Source: Triatoma infestans (taxonomy: Eukaryota > Arthropoda > Insecta > Hemiptera > Reduviidae). From it: a stretch of 64,000 nt of DNA. The stretch covers positions 248,001 through 312,000 of the forward strand of contig JAAEAF010000389.1 in NCBI GenBank assembly GCA_011037195.1, given 5' to 3'. The notes under the pieces were generated by a model. That model was not told the origin of the DNA and ran no database searches. It saw only the letters and a program-made list of their open reading frames with translations. The translations under genes were made by a program, and so were the position numbers. This document shows, piece after piece, positions 10,336 to 21,138 of the stretch. Position 1 is the stretch's first letter; every line of letters starts with the position of its first letter.

Positions 10336-11580
10336 AAAAATAAATAATTACAGTTTAATTCATTTTATATTAAATATTAATTACATTTCGAAGTCTTTTA
10401 CAAAATTATTTTTTTTTTAAATTATATTTTTAGAATCCATAAATTAATGTTTTATATGATCTCAATATGTACATTTTTATCAAGATCAATTCTTTACAGA
10501 GCGTGTGGCTAATGGCCTTTTCATGACTCCCTTTGCTGGTGACCATCCCTGTAATGCAAAATATTTCCCTTTTCAACTTGAGGTTGAAACACTTCTTAAA
10601 ATATTTCAGCATTTTAGTGTTCATGTCTTAAGAGGAAACTAAAAAAAATTGGTAAAATTTGCCCATTGTTTCTGATAATCTGGCCAACTATTTTTATACT
10701 TATATGGGTATAACAAAATTATGTTGGAAGGTTACATGAGTAATATTTCTAATGTTACTATCTCCTTCAAGTAAAGTATCAACCTTTAGTGCTGACCAGA
10801 TTTGCATTTAGATATTACAATGACATCTGTGATATTTATTTTTAATACTACAATGGTGTTCGTTATTCATAAAACATTTCTAATTTTTCTACACCAAACT
10901 GTCGTCTGCCAGCAAGTTAAACTTAAATACTTCCTAGAATAACAGATATTTTATGTAATTTTATTTCATAGACTGTTAATGGAAATAATTACATTTCTGT
11001 CAATAAAAGATTTAGTTGCACAATCTAAGAGAATACTTCACACTTGGAACTTGTCAGTATTTAAGTACTTTTTATTATGTAATTTATTATTTACTTTTTC
11101 TTTTTTTTAAATTAAGCACGATGATAAATGATATTTATTTAGCAGTTATATCACACTATACTATTCTTATGATAATATAAACTCGTAAAGATAAATCAGC
11201 AAAAAAAAAAGAAAGAGCTAAATTCTTAAATGACAAATGAAATAAGAATCAATGGGGGTAGATAACACACTTTCTAATGAACTGATGTTTCTCGATGACA
11301 TTTCTCTTTGTTACCAAGTCATCATCTTTGTCCTTAATTACATTTCAACAATTCCCTGTCCTAATTTTACTTTGTTAGAAATATATGTGTTTGGAGTTAA
11401 CTTTGTTCATACGCATACCTACATACACACACATATATACATATTAATACGTCACACAAAATCCAGCATGCGGACGTCTGACTCTACTGAATATAATTTA
11501 TTTATTTATTTGAGTTTTTGCGCGATAATTAAGAAAAAAACACAATTTTCTTCACATTATATATATATATATAGTTCTAA
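10336..11580. other. Unassigned AT-rich intergenic sequence
   Basis: I see no gene or recognisable element here. The open frames at 10430-10624 (minus) and 11252-11593 (plus) are low-complexity or of chance composition. Confidence 0.4.
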
Positions 11581-11639
11581 CGGTTTTATTTGAAACATTT
11601 TTTCAGGAAGACGTTTGTGTTGGGATCTGAAGGAAAAAA

Positions 11640-12642
11640 GCCTTTTATTTAAGGCGTCGCTCTACTTGCTGGCTCCTCCCACAAAAAAAAAAAAAAAAAA
11701 AAATCTGGTGTTATTCAATCACAGATCTATCTCTTACTGCATTTTCAAAATTGTAATTGCAAATATTATAGTTAGTGTACCAAATTTAATGAAATTCCTC
11801 ATAGTTCGTCGAGAAGTAAAAAAACTGTTCAGTAAAAGCGCACTTCCGGTTTAAGGCGTCGCTCGAAACTTTCTTGAAACTCGAAATTTTGGCCATTTAT
11901 TAATTTTTAATTAATTTTGTTACAATGGTAGAATTGTATAATCAAATATGATAGCACTTTAAAGAAAAACACAACTCCACCCCTCCCCCAAAAGCCACCA
12001 AAATGACTTTACCAAGAGAAATGTTTCAAATAAAAGTTGTAGCTCTTTGTTTAGTTCACATTCCTAGTTTAAAGAAAATTGTTGGTGCCGTTTTCCGGAA
12101 AATATTAGAAAACTAAAAAAATATATTTCAATAAAAATGCACTTCCGGTCATCTGATTTTTTTCAAAATCGGAATTTCAACAACATATATAATTTTAATT
12201 AATATTACTTCTATGACAGAATTGCATAGTAAACTGAAATAGCCCTTTAGAGGCAACTCCCCCAAAAAGCCCTTAAAATTTTCCCACGTAAATGTTTCAA
12301 ATAAAAGTTGTAGATTTTTGTATGTGTCGTTGATATACCAAGTTTGAAGAAAATTGTCGGAACCATTTTGAGAAAGTCGCAAAAAAGTGATAAAAACGAT
12401 TCCGTAAATAGGTACTTCCGGTTGAAGATTTTTGATAGATGACCTACCATCGGATCCCATGGTGATACCTAAACGTAATATCAAGTTTGAACTTTCTACG
12501 ATTTTTCGTTGTTGAACTATGCTGGTCACATAGATACACAGACAATTTTCTATAAACCACTTTTTTGGTCTCAGTGGACCTCAAAAGGGATATTTTCGTT
12601 GAAAATTCGATATCAAAAATTTGGCACGATTACAATAAAAAG
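11640..12642 (+). repeat. Family A copy 5, 3' end missing
   Basis: Begins after a 20-base A-run with AATCTGGTGTTATTC (about 11700) and runs through all landmarks to TTGGCACGATTACAAT, stopping before the terminal palindrome. A 15-base string TTTAAGGCGTCGCTC at 11850-11864 interrupts the conserved CCGGTTTACTAATTTTC block. It is identical to 11648-11662 just outside the element. Confidence 0.8.
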
Positions 12643-12783
12643 TCAATTAAATACGTTTAATAATAATAAGTTTAAAGAAAGTTTGGTTAATCGAGAATTT
12701 GAAGAATTGATTTCCAGTTTCTTGAATTTATTCGAAAGCGGCCCCAAAAGATTTTCCTCTACAAAGTATATATAAAACTACTG

Positions 12784-12982
12784 CGATGGATGATGTATAG
12801 ATTCTTGAAGAAATTTGATCTATATTAATTAAAAAAAAAAATTTACTCAGCCAAAGTTTCGTTCTTATATTATCAGTCATCATCAAGGTTAATAACACGA
12901 CGAAACGTTGGCGAAGTAAATTCTATTTTTATTTAAAACAGACCAATATTTCTTCTAAGAATCTACATTATCCATTGTTAAT
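12784..12982. repeat. Fold-back element with GACGAAACGTTGGC motif
   Basis: Two ~80-bp imperfect inverted arms (about 12784-12865 and 12897-12980) surround a short CATCATCAAGG loop. The inner parts are AATTTACTCAGCCAAAGTTTCGTTC on the left and GACGAAACGTTGGCGAAGTAAATT on the right. On the minus strand CTTGATGATGA precedes CGAAAC-TTT-GGC, a hammerhead-like order of boxes. Confidence 0.5.
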
Positions 12983-13159
12983 TTTTATTAGTCAAAATAA
13001 TAACGCGGTTTATTTCAAACATTTTCTTCTTAAAAATTGATTTTGAAAACTGGTCAGTAGTGCCAACCCACTTAGTAAAAATTCCGAATGTTCATTATAT
13101 TTGTGTTTCAGCTACTGTGAGGATTCCATTAAATAGAAAGCGATGTAATTTACATTAGA

Positions 13160-13245
13160 TTTTTTGTTTTGGTTTTTAGAGGGGGGTCTTCAAAATAGGT
13201 ATTACTAGTGGAAACTCAATTTCCAAAATTTGATTCGATCGCTCA
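13160..13245 (+). repeat. Family A 3' scrap
   Basis: GGTCTTCAAAATAGGTATTA, GGAAACTCAATTTCCAAAAT and TTTGATTCGATCG correspond to the last ~100 bp of family A. Confidence 0.4.
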
Positions 13246-13249
13246 ATTG

Positions 13250-14160
13250 ATATGTAATTATTACACGAATATCTAAATTGTCTTACAGTGTTCAAAGTAA
13301 ATTCTTATATAAAATATTTATGATATCTATCCATACCCAGCGGGTTACATTGCTTATAGCTCTCATAGCTTTATTTCTGGATTTACTCCTTGAACATCAC
13401 AAATATTTGAAGCATTTAAAGAAAATGACCCTTAAACAACGGAAGCCAGTTTTGCAAGTGATTAAAATTTTTGGACCTCCAAATTATAATCGGTAAAGAA
13501 TCTCCTGTCATCAGAAGTAAATACTTAGGAATCACATATTAAACAAAACTAAATCATAGATATTTCAAATTTTAAATTTACCATATAATTAGTAAACTAG
13601 TTAGTAACACACCTGCTGTTTTTTCTTTAATGAGGTTATCAATGGTAACTCACTGAAATTAATCTTGAAACTACGATAGATATTTATGTTAGTTGTTTAG
13701 TTTTGCAATATAAAACGGCTATTTTTTTTGTTTGCTTGTTTTCTTTTAGCAATAGTTTTAAGTTAGGTAATCAAGTATGTAGTTTGAATTTGTAGTGATT
13801 TGAAAAGATTTGGGTCACGGTGAGCATGCCATATTGTCGTAAGTACCAAGATGACGGCATTTAATACACCCATTCCGATGTACACTTTATTATAAACAGT
13901 TGGAAATAGTAATTGCACACTTTATTGAGAACAAATTAAATAGTAATTTAAAAATATACATTTAAATAGGACAAACTAAGATGAAAGACCTATCCAAATC
14001 GTTGTATTACAACAATATAAAACTAGGGCTACATTTATTTAACATAAAGTCTCATAACTTATTTAACATGATTTATTTCCTTTTTGTTATTATTTATTTA
14101 TTTATTTATTTGTTTATCTAACATCTAGAGGCAGCTACACCCTCTTTACAATAAATTTAT
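13250..14160. other. Unassigned AT-rich sequence
   Basis: No supported gene. A TTTA microsatellite lies at about 14090-14112. The open frame at 13278-13496 has no recognisable family. Confidence 0.4.
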
Positions 14161-14164
14161 AAAA

Positions 14165-16315
14165 CAAATTATTGAACGATTTTCTTGAAACTTAGTACAT
14201 CAACTACACATATAAAGAGCTACACCTTTTATTTGAAATATTTCTCCGGAAAAATTCATTTAAGGGGACTTTTTGGGGAGGGGTGGGATTACGGCTTCCT
14301 CTAAAGTGCTATTTCTGTTTGTTAGACAATTCTGTCATCTAAATAATGTTAATTAGAATTAAATATGCTGTTGGAATTACGAGTTGAAAAGAATCGATGA
14401 CCAGAAATGAGTTTACTTTACCACTTTACTAAATGATTCCTATGCTCTTCAGTGAGGGTAAATATCTAAGGGCCCTCTCAAATACAAGCGCATTGGCAGA
14501 TCACATTGAATACAATGAGAAGGGACAGAAAGTTTTCTGGCAGTGCAGGAGACTAGCGGCAAGACTTGGAGAGTTAAACCACGAGGCCTTTATTGGATTT
14601 ATGAGAAGTTGGTGAAACTACTCAACTACTGTATGCCGCAGTGGCATGGTGGACGAGTTCCTTGATAGGGAGGAAAAGCAAGAAGCTGTAAGGCGTGCAG
14701 CGTACGGCCTAATTTGCCAAAACGGGTGTGATGAGAACGACTCCGACGGTGGCACTGGAGATTTTTGTTGGAGCTAACCCTCTTCAGTATGTGGTTGGGG
14801 GTGAAACGATGATCTCAGAATGAGATGTAAGAGAGAATTGGTGAGAACCTTCCGGAGGGGATCACACTAGGATCGAGGATGAGATTTAGCAAGCAAACCA
14901 ATTTCTGCTCTCTAAAATTGATGAGACGAACAAGAAATGGGGATTTGAGAGGGATTATGAGATTAGCATTGGTAGTCTAGGGAAGAACACTCTTACGAGG
15001 CTAACGGAGGCGGTAACAGCATTATTCGCTGCTATTCAGGTGGCTCTAGGCAGGAGGGAACTGGCCTGTCAGGAGCGGACAGGAGTTAGACAGGGGGAGC
15101 TCGGTGCCTTGGATGGAGATTGTTGGTATTATCGAATGCTGGTGCCATGCGGGGGAGTGGCAGGGAGAGATTAAAGAGGTGTGCATATTGTCTGAAAGCC
15201 AGGCCGCACTGAGGGCTTTGACCAAGCCGCGTTGGAGTGCGAAATTGGTGGGAGAATGTAGGAGAAAGCTTAACGCCTTAGCTCGGAGGGAAAAGGTGCA
15301 GCTCTAATGGGAAGCCGGACATGCGGGAATAGAGGCCAATAAGAGGGCGGATCGGCTGGCTAGGGAGGGATCCTCTTTACCTTTTTGTGGTCCCGAGCCA
15401 GCCCTTGTCGTCACTAAGAGGTTTTGTGATAGTCAGATCAGGTTTTGGGAAACGAGGGTTTTGGAGAAATGCTGGGAGGACACGACGGGGTTAAAAGATT
15501 CATCAAAGGAACCAAGCAGGGGGTTTCAGATTACCTCCTGTCTCTTAGTAGGATAGGACTGAGGACCTTGGTGGGTATAGTGACTCGACACACATGGGTG
15601 TCTAGTCATTTGTATAATATAGGGAGAACCCATATGTCAGAACTGTGATGACGGAGTTAGGGAAACGGCGAATCATCTACTTATGTCAGTGTTTCCGTTT
15701 CGCTGGTACTAGGTTTCGTGTATTTGGGAGAGCACCACTTTCGCGGGATTGCCTGGAGTTGAAGGATATCTTGAGATATTGCAGATTGGCTGGTAGGCTG
15801 TCGGGGGAGATTAATTAGAGGGGAAGAGAAGGGGATAAAAGCCATACAGGCTTAAGTCCCAAGCCAATAGACACCCAGTTTGAATAATAATAATAATGAT
15901 AATTTACTAAATGATTTTTTTACTTTTTCGCGATTTTCTCAAAAATGGCTCCGATGATTTTCTTGAAACTACACATACAAAGATGTACAACTTTTATTTG
16001 AAACATTTCTCTGGGAAAATATTTAAGGGCACTTTTAGGGGAGGGGTGGGGTTATGTTTTTCTCTATAGTGCTATCATAGCTGATTATACAATACTAACA
16101 TCCAAACAAAATTAATTAGAAATAAATAGATGGCCCAAATTCTGTGTTTCAAGAAAATTAATAAACCGGAAGTGCGCTTTTACTGAACAGTTTTTTTTTC
16201 AGTTTTCGATGAATTTCATTAAATTTGGTACACAAACTATAAAATTTGTCAAATATAATTTTGAGAACTGGGGTAAGGGAAAGTTGTGTGAATGTTTCAC
16301 ACCAGATTTTTTTTT
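14165..16315 (-). repeat. Family A copy 6, split by an I-like LINE
   Basis: Minus-oriented copy whose 5' end (TTTCACACCAGATTTTTTTT on the plus strand) is at about 16315. The 3' part is truncated at about 14165. The insertion at 14439-15902 interrupts the TTTACTAAATGATTTTTTCA position. Confidence 0.85.
14439..15902 (+). mobile_element. 5'-truncated I-like LINE with RNase H, (TAA)n tail, 14-bp TSD
   Basis: The insertion is bounded by TTTACTAAATGATT at 14425-14438 and 15903-15916. It ends in AATAATAATAATAATGATAA, the TAA-type tail typical of I-clade LINEs. Translation in broken frames gives an RNase H domain: CILSESQAALRAL (15182 onward) around the second catalytic acidic position and WEAGHAGIEANKRADRLARE (about 15308) around the histidine and terminal aspartate. 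A downstream segment with CQNCDDGVRETANHLL is a decayed Cys/His region. Stops and frameshifts are frequent, so it is inactive. The RT itself is absent or unrecognisable. Confidence 0.85.
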
Positions 16316-16319
16316 ACCT

Positions 16320-17685
16320 CATTTTTTCTCTTTATACCCTGATTCTTGTTAAAAACTATTCATCATATCAATAAATTCAACATATTCAAACAATATTTCG
16401 TATATAAATCAGAAGTTGGGAAAGAATCAGGCATGTGACGACAGCCTGCGACCTATCGCTTAGACCAAATTAAAAATTTGGCATTTGAAAATAGTTCAGT
16501 TTTCAATATATTTTTTTTAAACATCCTAAAACAGCCAATAGTTTTCGCTTATATAAACACATATTTTAAATGGGTAATGTATTTTTTAAAATGAGCATTC
16601 TACTGCATTTTCTTTCATTATTACGAATATTTTAATGAAAGACACTTTATTATCAGGTAAAATCCGTTACTCTTTCCTTTTTTTTCATACAACTCACTAG
16701 AAATACATCGTCAACGGTAGGTATTGCAAGCAAATTATTTATTTATTGCGTAACATAGGCCTAGTGCCTATTTTAAATATTAAAAAATAATTCTAACATG
16801 AAGTTATAGGTAAATAAAAAAAAAATTAACAATTTAAATAATTATTTACATTTAAACAATTTACAATTTAAATAATAATAATAATTACTTCACACACACG
16901 CACACACACAAGGATAATTAAATGAATAATACACAAAGAAGAAGAAGAAATAATTTAACATTCCGAATTATTTACTTTTGATTCAATGAAGATTAGACCT
17001 TCAAGGAACAAATAAACTTATACATGTCGTTAAATATGAAATTTACTATAGATTTACAGAAACCTAATTATTATAATCTAGAGCTTAATAAATGAAAAAT
17101 ATTGTCAAAGTTATTATCTTACTTAAAATGAAGGCTTTTTTACAGACGCACCATTTAAAATATAAAGTAATCTGATGAAATTTCTTTTTAAAAAGTTACA
17201 CATTAAAAAGATGAATTGTTAGAAAAAACAAAAACCACAATACCCGACCTCTAAACACATTATCTGCGACAGTATGCAAGTTTTAGAAAGCGTAATATTT
17301 TCTTGGAGAAATTCAAGGTAATAATTCTCTAAACTAACGTCTGTGTTTTTTTATTTGTTTATATATGCATTATATTATTAAAACAAACAAAACTTCATTT
17401 TAATAACTATTTTCTTGACCTAGAATGTGAACTGAATAAAAAGAATCAAAATAATATTATTTTTAAAAACTGGCTATAGCGTTATAACGATCTTTTTTCT
17501 TTTCTTTTGTTGTGTCACTAACTAAAGTTGAAAACATATATCGCAAAATAATATTTGAAATTTTGATATTAACACCAAACGCTAACATAAAGAGTAACAA
17601 AACGCAAATTTCTACTAATCATTTTATTAATGCAAACAAACAACTTAGGTTATTTAAAAGTCAATAATGATTGAAAGAAACTTCA
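16320..17685. other. Unassigned AT-rich sequence
   Basis: No gene was recognised. There are short TTTA and AC microsatellites (about 16740 and 16893-16910). Confidence 0.4.
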
Positions 17686-17704
17686 GTAGGAAAAAAACGA
17701 ATAT

Positions 17705-18660
17705 TTATTTATTTATTTAATTATTTATTTATTTATTTGCAAAAACTTAATATACAAAGAAGTTTGGGAGAATACAATTGATATATCTACAAATATATGC
17801 ACGTATAACAAGCTAGTCTCTAAAAATCCATTTCAACAGCAGTAATTAAAGTGAACTTTCTTCTAAGACATATTTTCTTAGCATAAGAGAGCCTTTGACA
17901 TAATAGAAAAGACTACTCAAATGACGCTTATTTTTTATATCTAAAATATCAACTACAGTATCAGAGGTCAAACACAATGGTTCAAGATATGATTTTCTTA
18001 ATTTCACAAAGCATGGGCAGCGAAAAAGAAAATGCGCTAGATCGTCAGCCTCTTTATAATTACATATCGGGCAAAATTGACTATTATCTAGAGTAAAAAA
18101 TTCCCCTTTATACGTAAGCTTACAGAGATTTTTATTTGAGACTCTCAGCTGGCTGATTAGTCTAATTTCCATTATATGACATTCAAAGTTAATGTAGTGC
18201 TCTTCAAAATTTAAGGAAGAAATTAATCTGTACATAGGACAATACTTGGAATTTAATACACTAACTAGATCTTTAGAAAATGAATGGTTACGCATTTTTG
18301 CAATTAAAGCATTTCTATGGTTTTTTAACACGTCATAACTCAGATTTTCCCAAACATTATCAGCTCCGACAGATATAAAAAGATTTTGCACTTGACTAGC
18401 CCAATTCAATTCGCTATTGTTATTTACCTGTCTACTCCAATTGATCAAGCTTAAGAAACTTAACTTTGGTAGTCTTTCGTCCGGCATTTCTAAAATTCTA
18501 ATCAGACAGTTAACAATCCTGGCAAAAATTTTTACTTTCAACTCCCTAACACCTGCTTCCATCCTCACAATATAATTAGGTGTGTAATTAGGCCATAAAT
18601 AAATTGACTTAAAAAATTTAAGTTAATGAAAAACTTTGACTTAAAAAATAAAAATGAAAT
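17705..18660 (-). mobile_element. 5'-truncated LINE with (AAAT)n tail and 15-bp TSD
   Basis: GAAAAAAACGAATAT occurs exactly at 17690-17704 and 18661-18675. On the minus strand the element runs from a truncated ORF2 C-terminus to an AAATAAATAAAT tail adjoining the left TSD. The open frame extends upstream of its first methionine to the TSD region (FFKSIYLWPNYTPNYIV), so the methionine is not a real start. It is 956 bp long and of the same lineage as the degenerate LINE at 42.7-46.76 kb, which shares the LPPNTPN / NYTPNYI region and the Cys-rich C-terminus. Confidence 0.85.
17846..18568 (-). pseudogene. C-terminal part of LINE ORF2 (post-RT region)
   Basis: 240 open residues with no RT catalytic blocks (lost by 5' truncation). 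The key feature is a Cys/His cluster near residue 165: FCPICNYKEADDLAHFLFRC (C-x2-C-x7-H-x5-C), the zinc-knuckle-like segment found after the RT in several LINE clades, followed by KLRKSYLEPLC. The frame is intact to its stop, so this copy is younger than its relative at 45.7 kb. Confidence 0.8.
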
Positions 18661-18675
18661 GAAAAAAACGAATAT

Positions 18676-19360
18676 GTAGTGTGATACGTCCACTTCACTT
18701 CCTCTAATTGCAATTATAATAAATAAATACGAAAAATAATTTTTTGGTTTTATATTCCTTTATCGGAATTTCCAAATTAGGTGCAATTGTCCCTGCAACA
18801 AGTGAATAGTGAATGACAATGACATGTGAGGAGTTAACCATCCATTGGAACCTCTTCAAATGAATCAATTACTGACCACCGTCGCCGAGTAAATCACGTG
18901 GCCAGCGCCGCCTTAGACCGGATTTTCAGGAAGATGTGAAGATGAGAGCTGGTCTATTAGAGGATTAGCATGAGAGGAATGGTGAGAATGTATCCGGCTG
19001 TGATTCAATCTTATACAGAAAGTACTTTTAAATCTGTGCGGAATAGTTTTCTATTGGAGACATAATATATAAAGCATTGATTTATTCGGCGTAGAAATTT
19101 TTGGTCTGTAAAAATACATTTTTTTTTTTAAATTCAAATTTTAATCATTTGTCCAAAAACATAAATATAGAAATGTTAGTGGGAGGGGACAAATACAGTA
19201 TCCTGGCAGATATTAGTCCCTATAGATAGATAATAACACAGTAGTCCACAAGTGAACGCCAATAACATTGAACCAACCACAAGTAATGCGAAATTTAACG
19301 CTATAAATTCCGCACATACTAATCAATTTTTTTTTTTTTCCGAAAAATGTGGTACAAAAT
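18676..19360. other. Unassigned sequence with one GC-richer patch
   Basis: Nothing coding was recognised. About 18870-18930 is unusually GC-rich for the window (GTCGCCGAGTAAATCACGTG) but has no open frame or tRNA boxes that I can support. Confidence 0.35.
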
Positions 19361-19364
19361 AAAA

Positions 19365-19620
19365 CTGATAGGTTTATATCTGTTCACTTAGAATTCCAAA
19401 TTTAAAGGAAATCATTATACTCGTTTTTCTAAGAAAATTCGAAAAAAGTGGTACTTTTGGTTGACCAGTTTTCTTCAAATTTAGAATGAATTCTTCCAAA
19501 GGTTTTAATGTATATTAATATTACGTAAATGGTCCACCAAACTAGGTGAATAGTACTTTAGAGGAATGTTAAGCCCTTAAATTTACCCAGGAAAATGATT
19601 TAAATAAAAGTGATTAGGTA
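19365..19620 (+). repeat. Family A module, very degenerate
   Basis: Retains GTGGTACTTTTGGTTGACCA, TTTTCTTCAAATTTAGAAT, TAATATTA, GTACTTTAGAGGAATG and TTTAAATAAAAGT in family A order. Confidence 0.45.
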
Positions 19621-19704
19621 TTAAAATTTTTTTGATAGATATATTTAAATAGGTATATTTATTTATATATATAATTATAGGTATATTTATATATTTATAG
19701 GTTT

Positions 19705-19845
19705 ATTATTAGGTATGAGAAATATTTTCCGTGATAGCTGCATCATTTTATGGTCATCAACCGGTTTCAGGTGTTCCGCCCATCATCAGGATGTATTGAT
19801 AAAACAGTGTGATAACACAGATTTGTAAAAGTAAAATCAGTTAAT
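19705..19845. repeat. Fold-back family, left-arm copy with hammerhead-like motif
   Basis: Homologous to the left arm of the 37154-37415 element (ATTTTCCGTGATAGCTGCAT, GGTCATCAACCGGTTTCAGG). On the minus strand it reads CATC-CTGATGA, a hairpin (GGGCG.../...ACCT), GAAACCGGTT-GATG. CATC can pair with GATG as stem I. Confidence 0.55.
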
Positions 19846-19884
19846 ACACTCGTACTTTATTTATGCTTATTTATTTATTTATTG

Positions 19885-20040
19885 TTTATTTATATTCATA
19901 AAATACGTGAGGTTTGGCCAGAAGTAAAAAAAAAAAAACAAGACGAATTCTTGCCAACGTTTCGAAAAAAAATTATTATTTTTTTTCAAGGCAAAAATGT
20001 ATTTTGTGAAGTGTACAAATAAAAACAAAGAATGTAAATA
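19885..20040. repeat. Repeat D copy 1 (GAAACGTTGGC motif)
   Basis: Shares GAATTCTTGCCAACGTTTCG and TTTTTTCAAGGCAAAAATGT with 49745-49872. On the minus strand TGCC, a TTGAAAAAA box, a hairpin, then CGAAACGTTGGCA follow in hammerhead-like order. Confidence 0.55.
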
Positions 20041-20131
20041 TGTGTAGCTCACAAATTTTCTTCAAACATAAACCTTTTACTAAATGTATAGTTGTCTTCA
20101 ATGTTCAAATGGGAGAACCTACACATATTTA

Positions 20132-21138
20132 TTACTTTCTCTTACTCCTAGTAAGAGGAAGTATTGTAATCGTGTCAAATTTTCGATATCGACTTTCATC
20201 GGAAATATCCGTTTTGAGGTCCCCTGAGTCCAAAAAATGTTTTAGCAAATGGTGTGTGTGTGTGGTGTGTGTGTGTGTGGGTGTGGTGTGAACAGCATAA
20301 CTCAAAAACGAAAAACCTCAGAAAGTTGAAACTTGATATTCCTTTAGATATCACCATGGGATCTGACTGTACCTTATCTGTCAAAAATTCCTCAACCGGA
20401 AGTACCACATTACTAGTTTTTTTTTTTACTTTTTTTCGTTTTTCTCAAAAATGCGTATGACGATTTTCTTCAAACTTGATATATCAACTACACATACAAC
20501 GAGCTACAACTTTTATTTGAAACATTCTCTGGAAAAATTCATTTATGGGCCAGTTTGGGGTGGGGGGTGGGTGGGGTTAGGTTTACATCCAAAGTCTATT
20601 TCAGTTTGTTAGACAGTTCTGTCATCTAAATAATATTAATTAGAATTGGATATGTTGTTGAAATTCCGAGTTTGAAAAAAATCGGATAAAGGGAAGTGCG
20701 TTTATTTTACCACTATATTAAATGATTTTTTCACTTTTTCGCAATTTTCTCAAAAATGACTCCGACAATTTTCTTGAAACTTCTTATATAAAGTAAACAT
20801 ACAAAGATCTACAACTTTTGTATAAAACTTTTCTCTGGGAAAATTCATTTAAGGGCACTTTTGGGGGAGGGGATGGGGTTATGTTTTTCTCTAAAGTGCT
20901 ATTCATGGTTGATTATACAATTCAATCATCCAAAGAAAATTAATTAGAAATAAATAGATGGCCAAAATTCCAAGTTTCAAAGAAATTAATAAACCGGAAG
21001 TGCGCTTTTACTGAACAGTTTTTTCGACGAATTTCATTAAATTTGGTGAACACAAACTATAAAATTTGTCAATTATTAATTTTGATAACTGGAGTAAGAG
21101 AAAGTTGTGTGAGTGTTTCACATCACTTTTTTTTTTTT
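20132..21138 (-). repeat. Family A copy 7, full length
   Basis: On the plus strand it begins TTACTTTCTCTTACTCCTAG (3' palindrome) and ends GTGAGTGTTTCACATCACTT (5' end). It carries a 38-bp TG-rich microsatellite at 20253-20290 in the family's fixed position. Confidence 0.85.
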
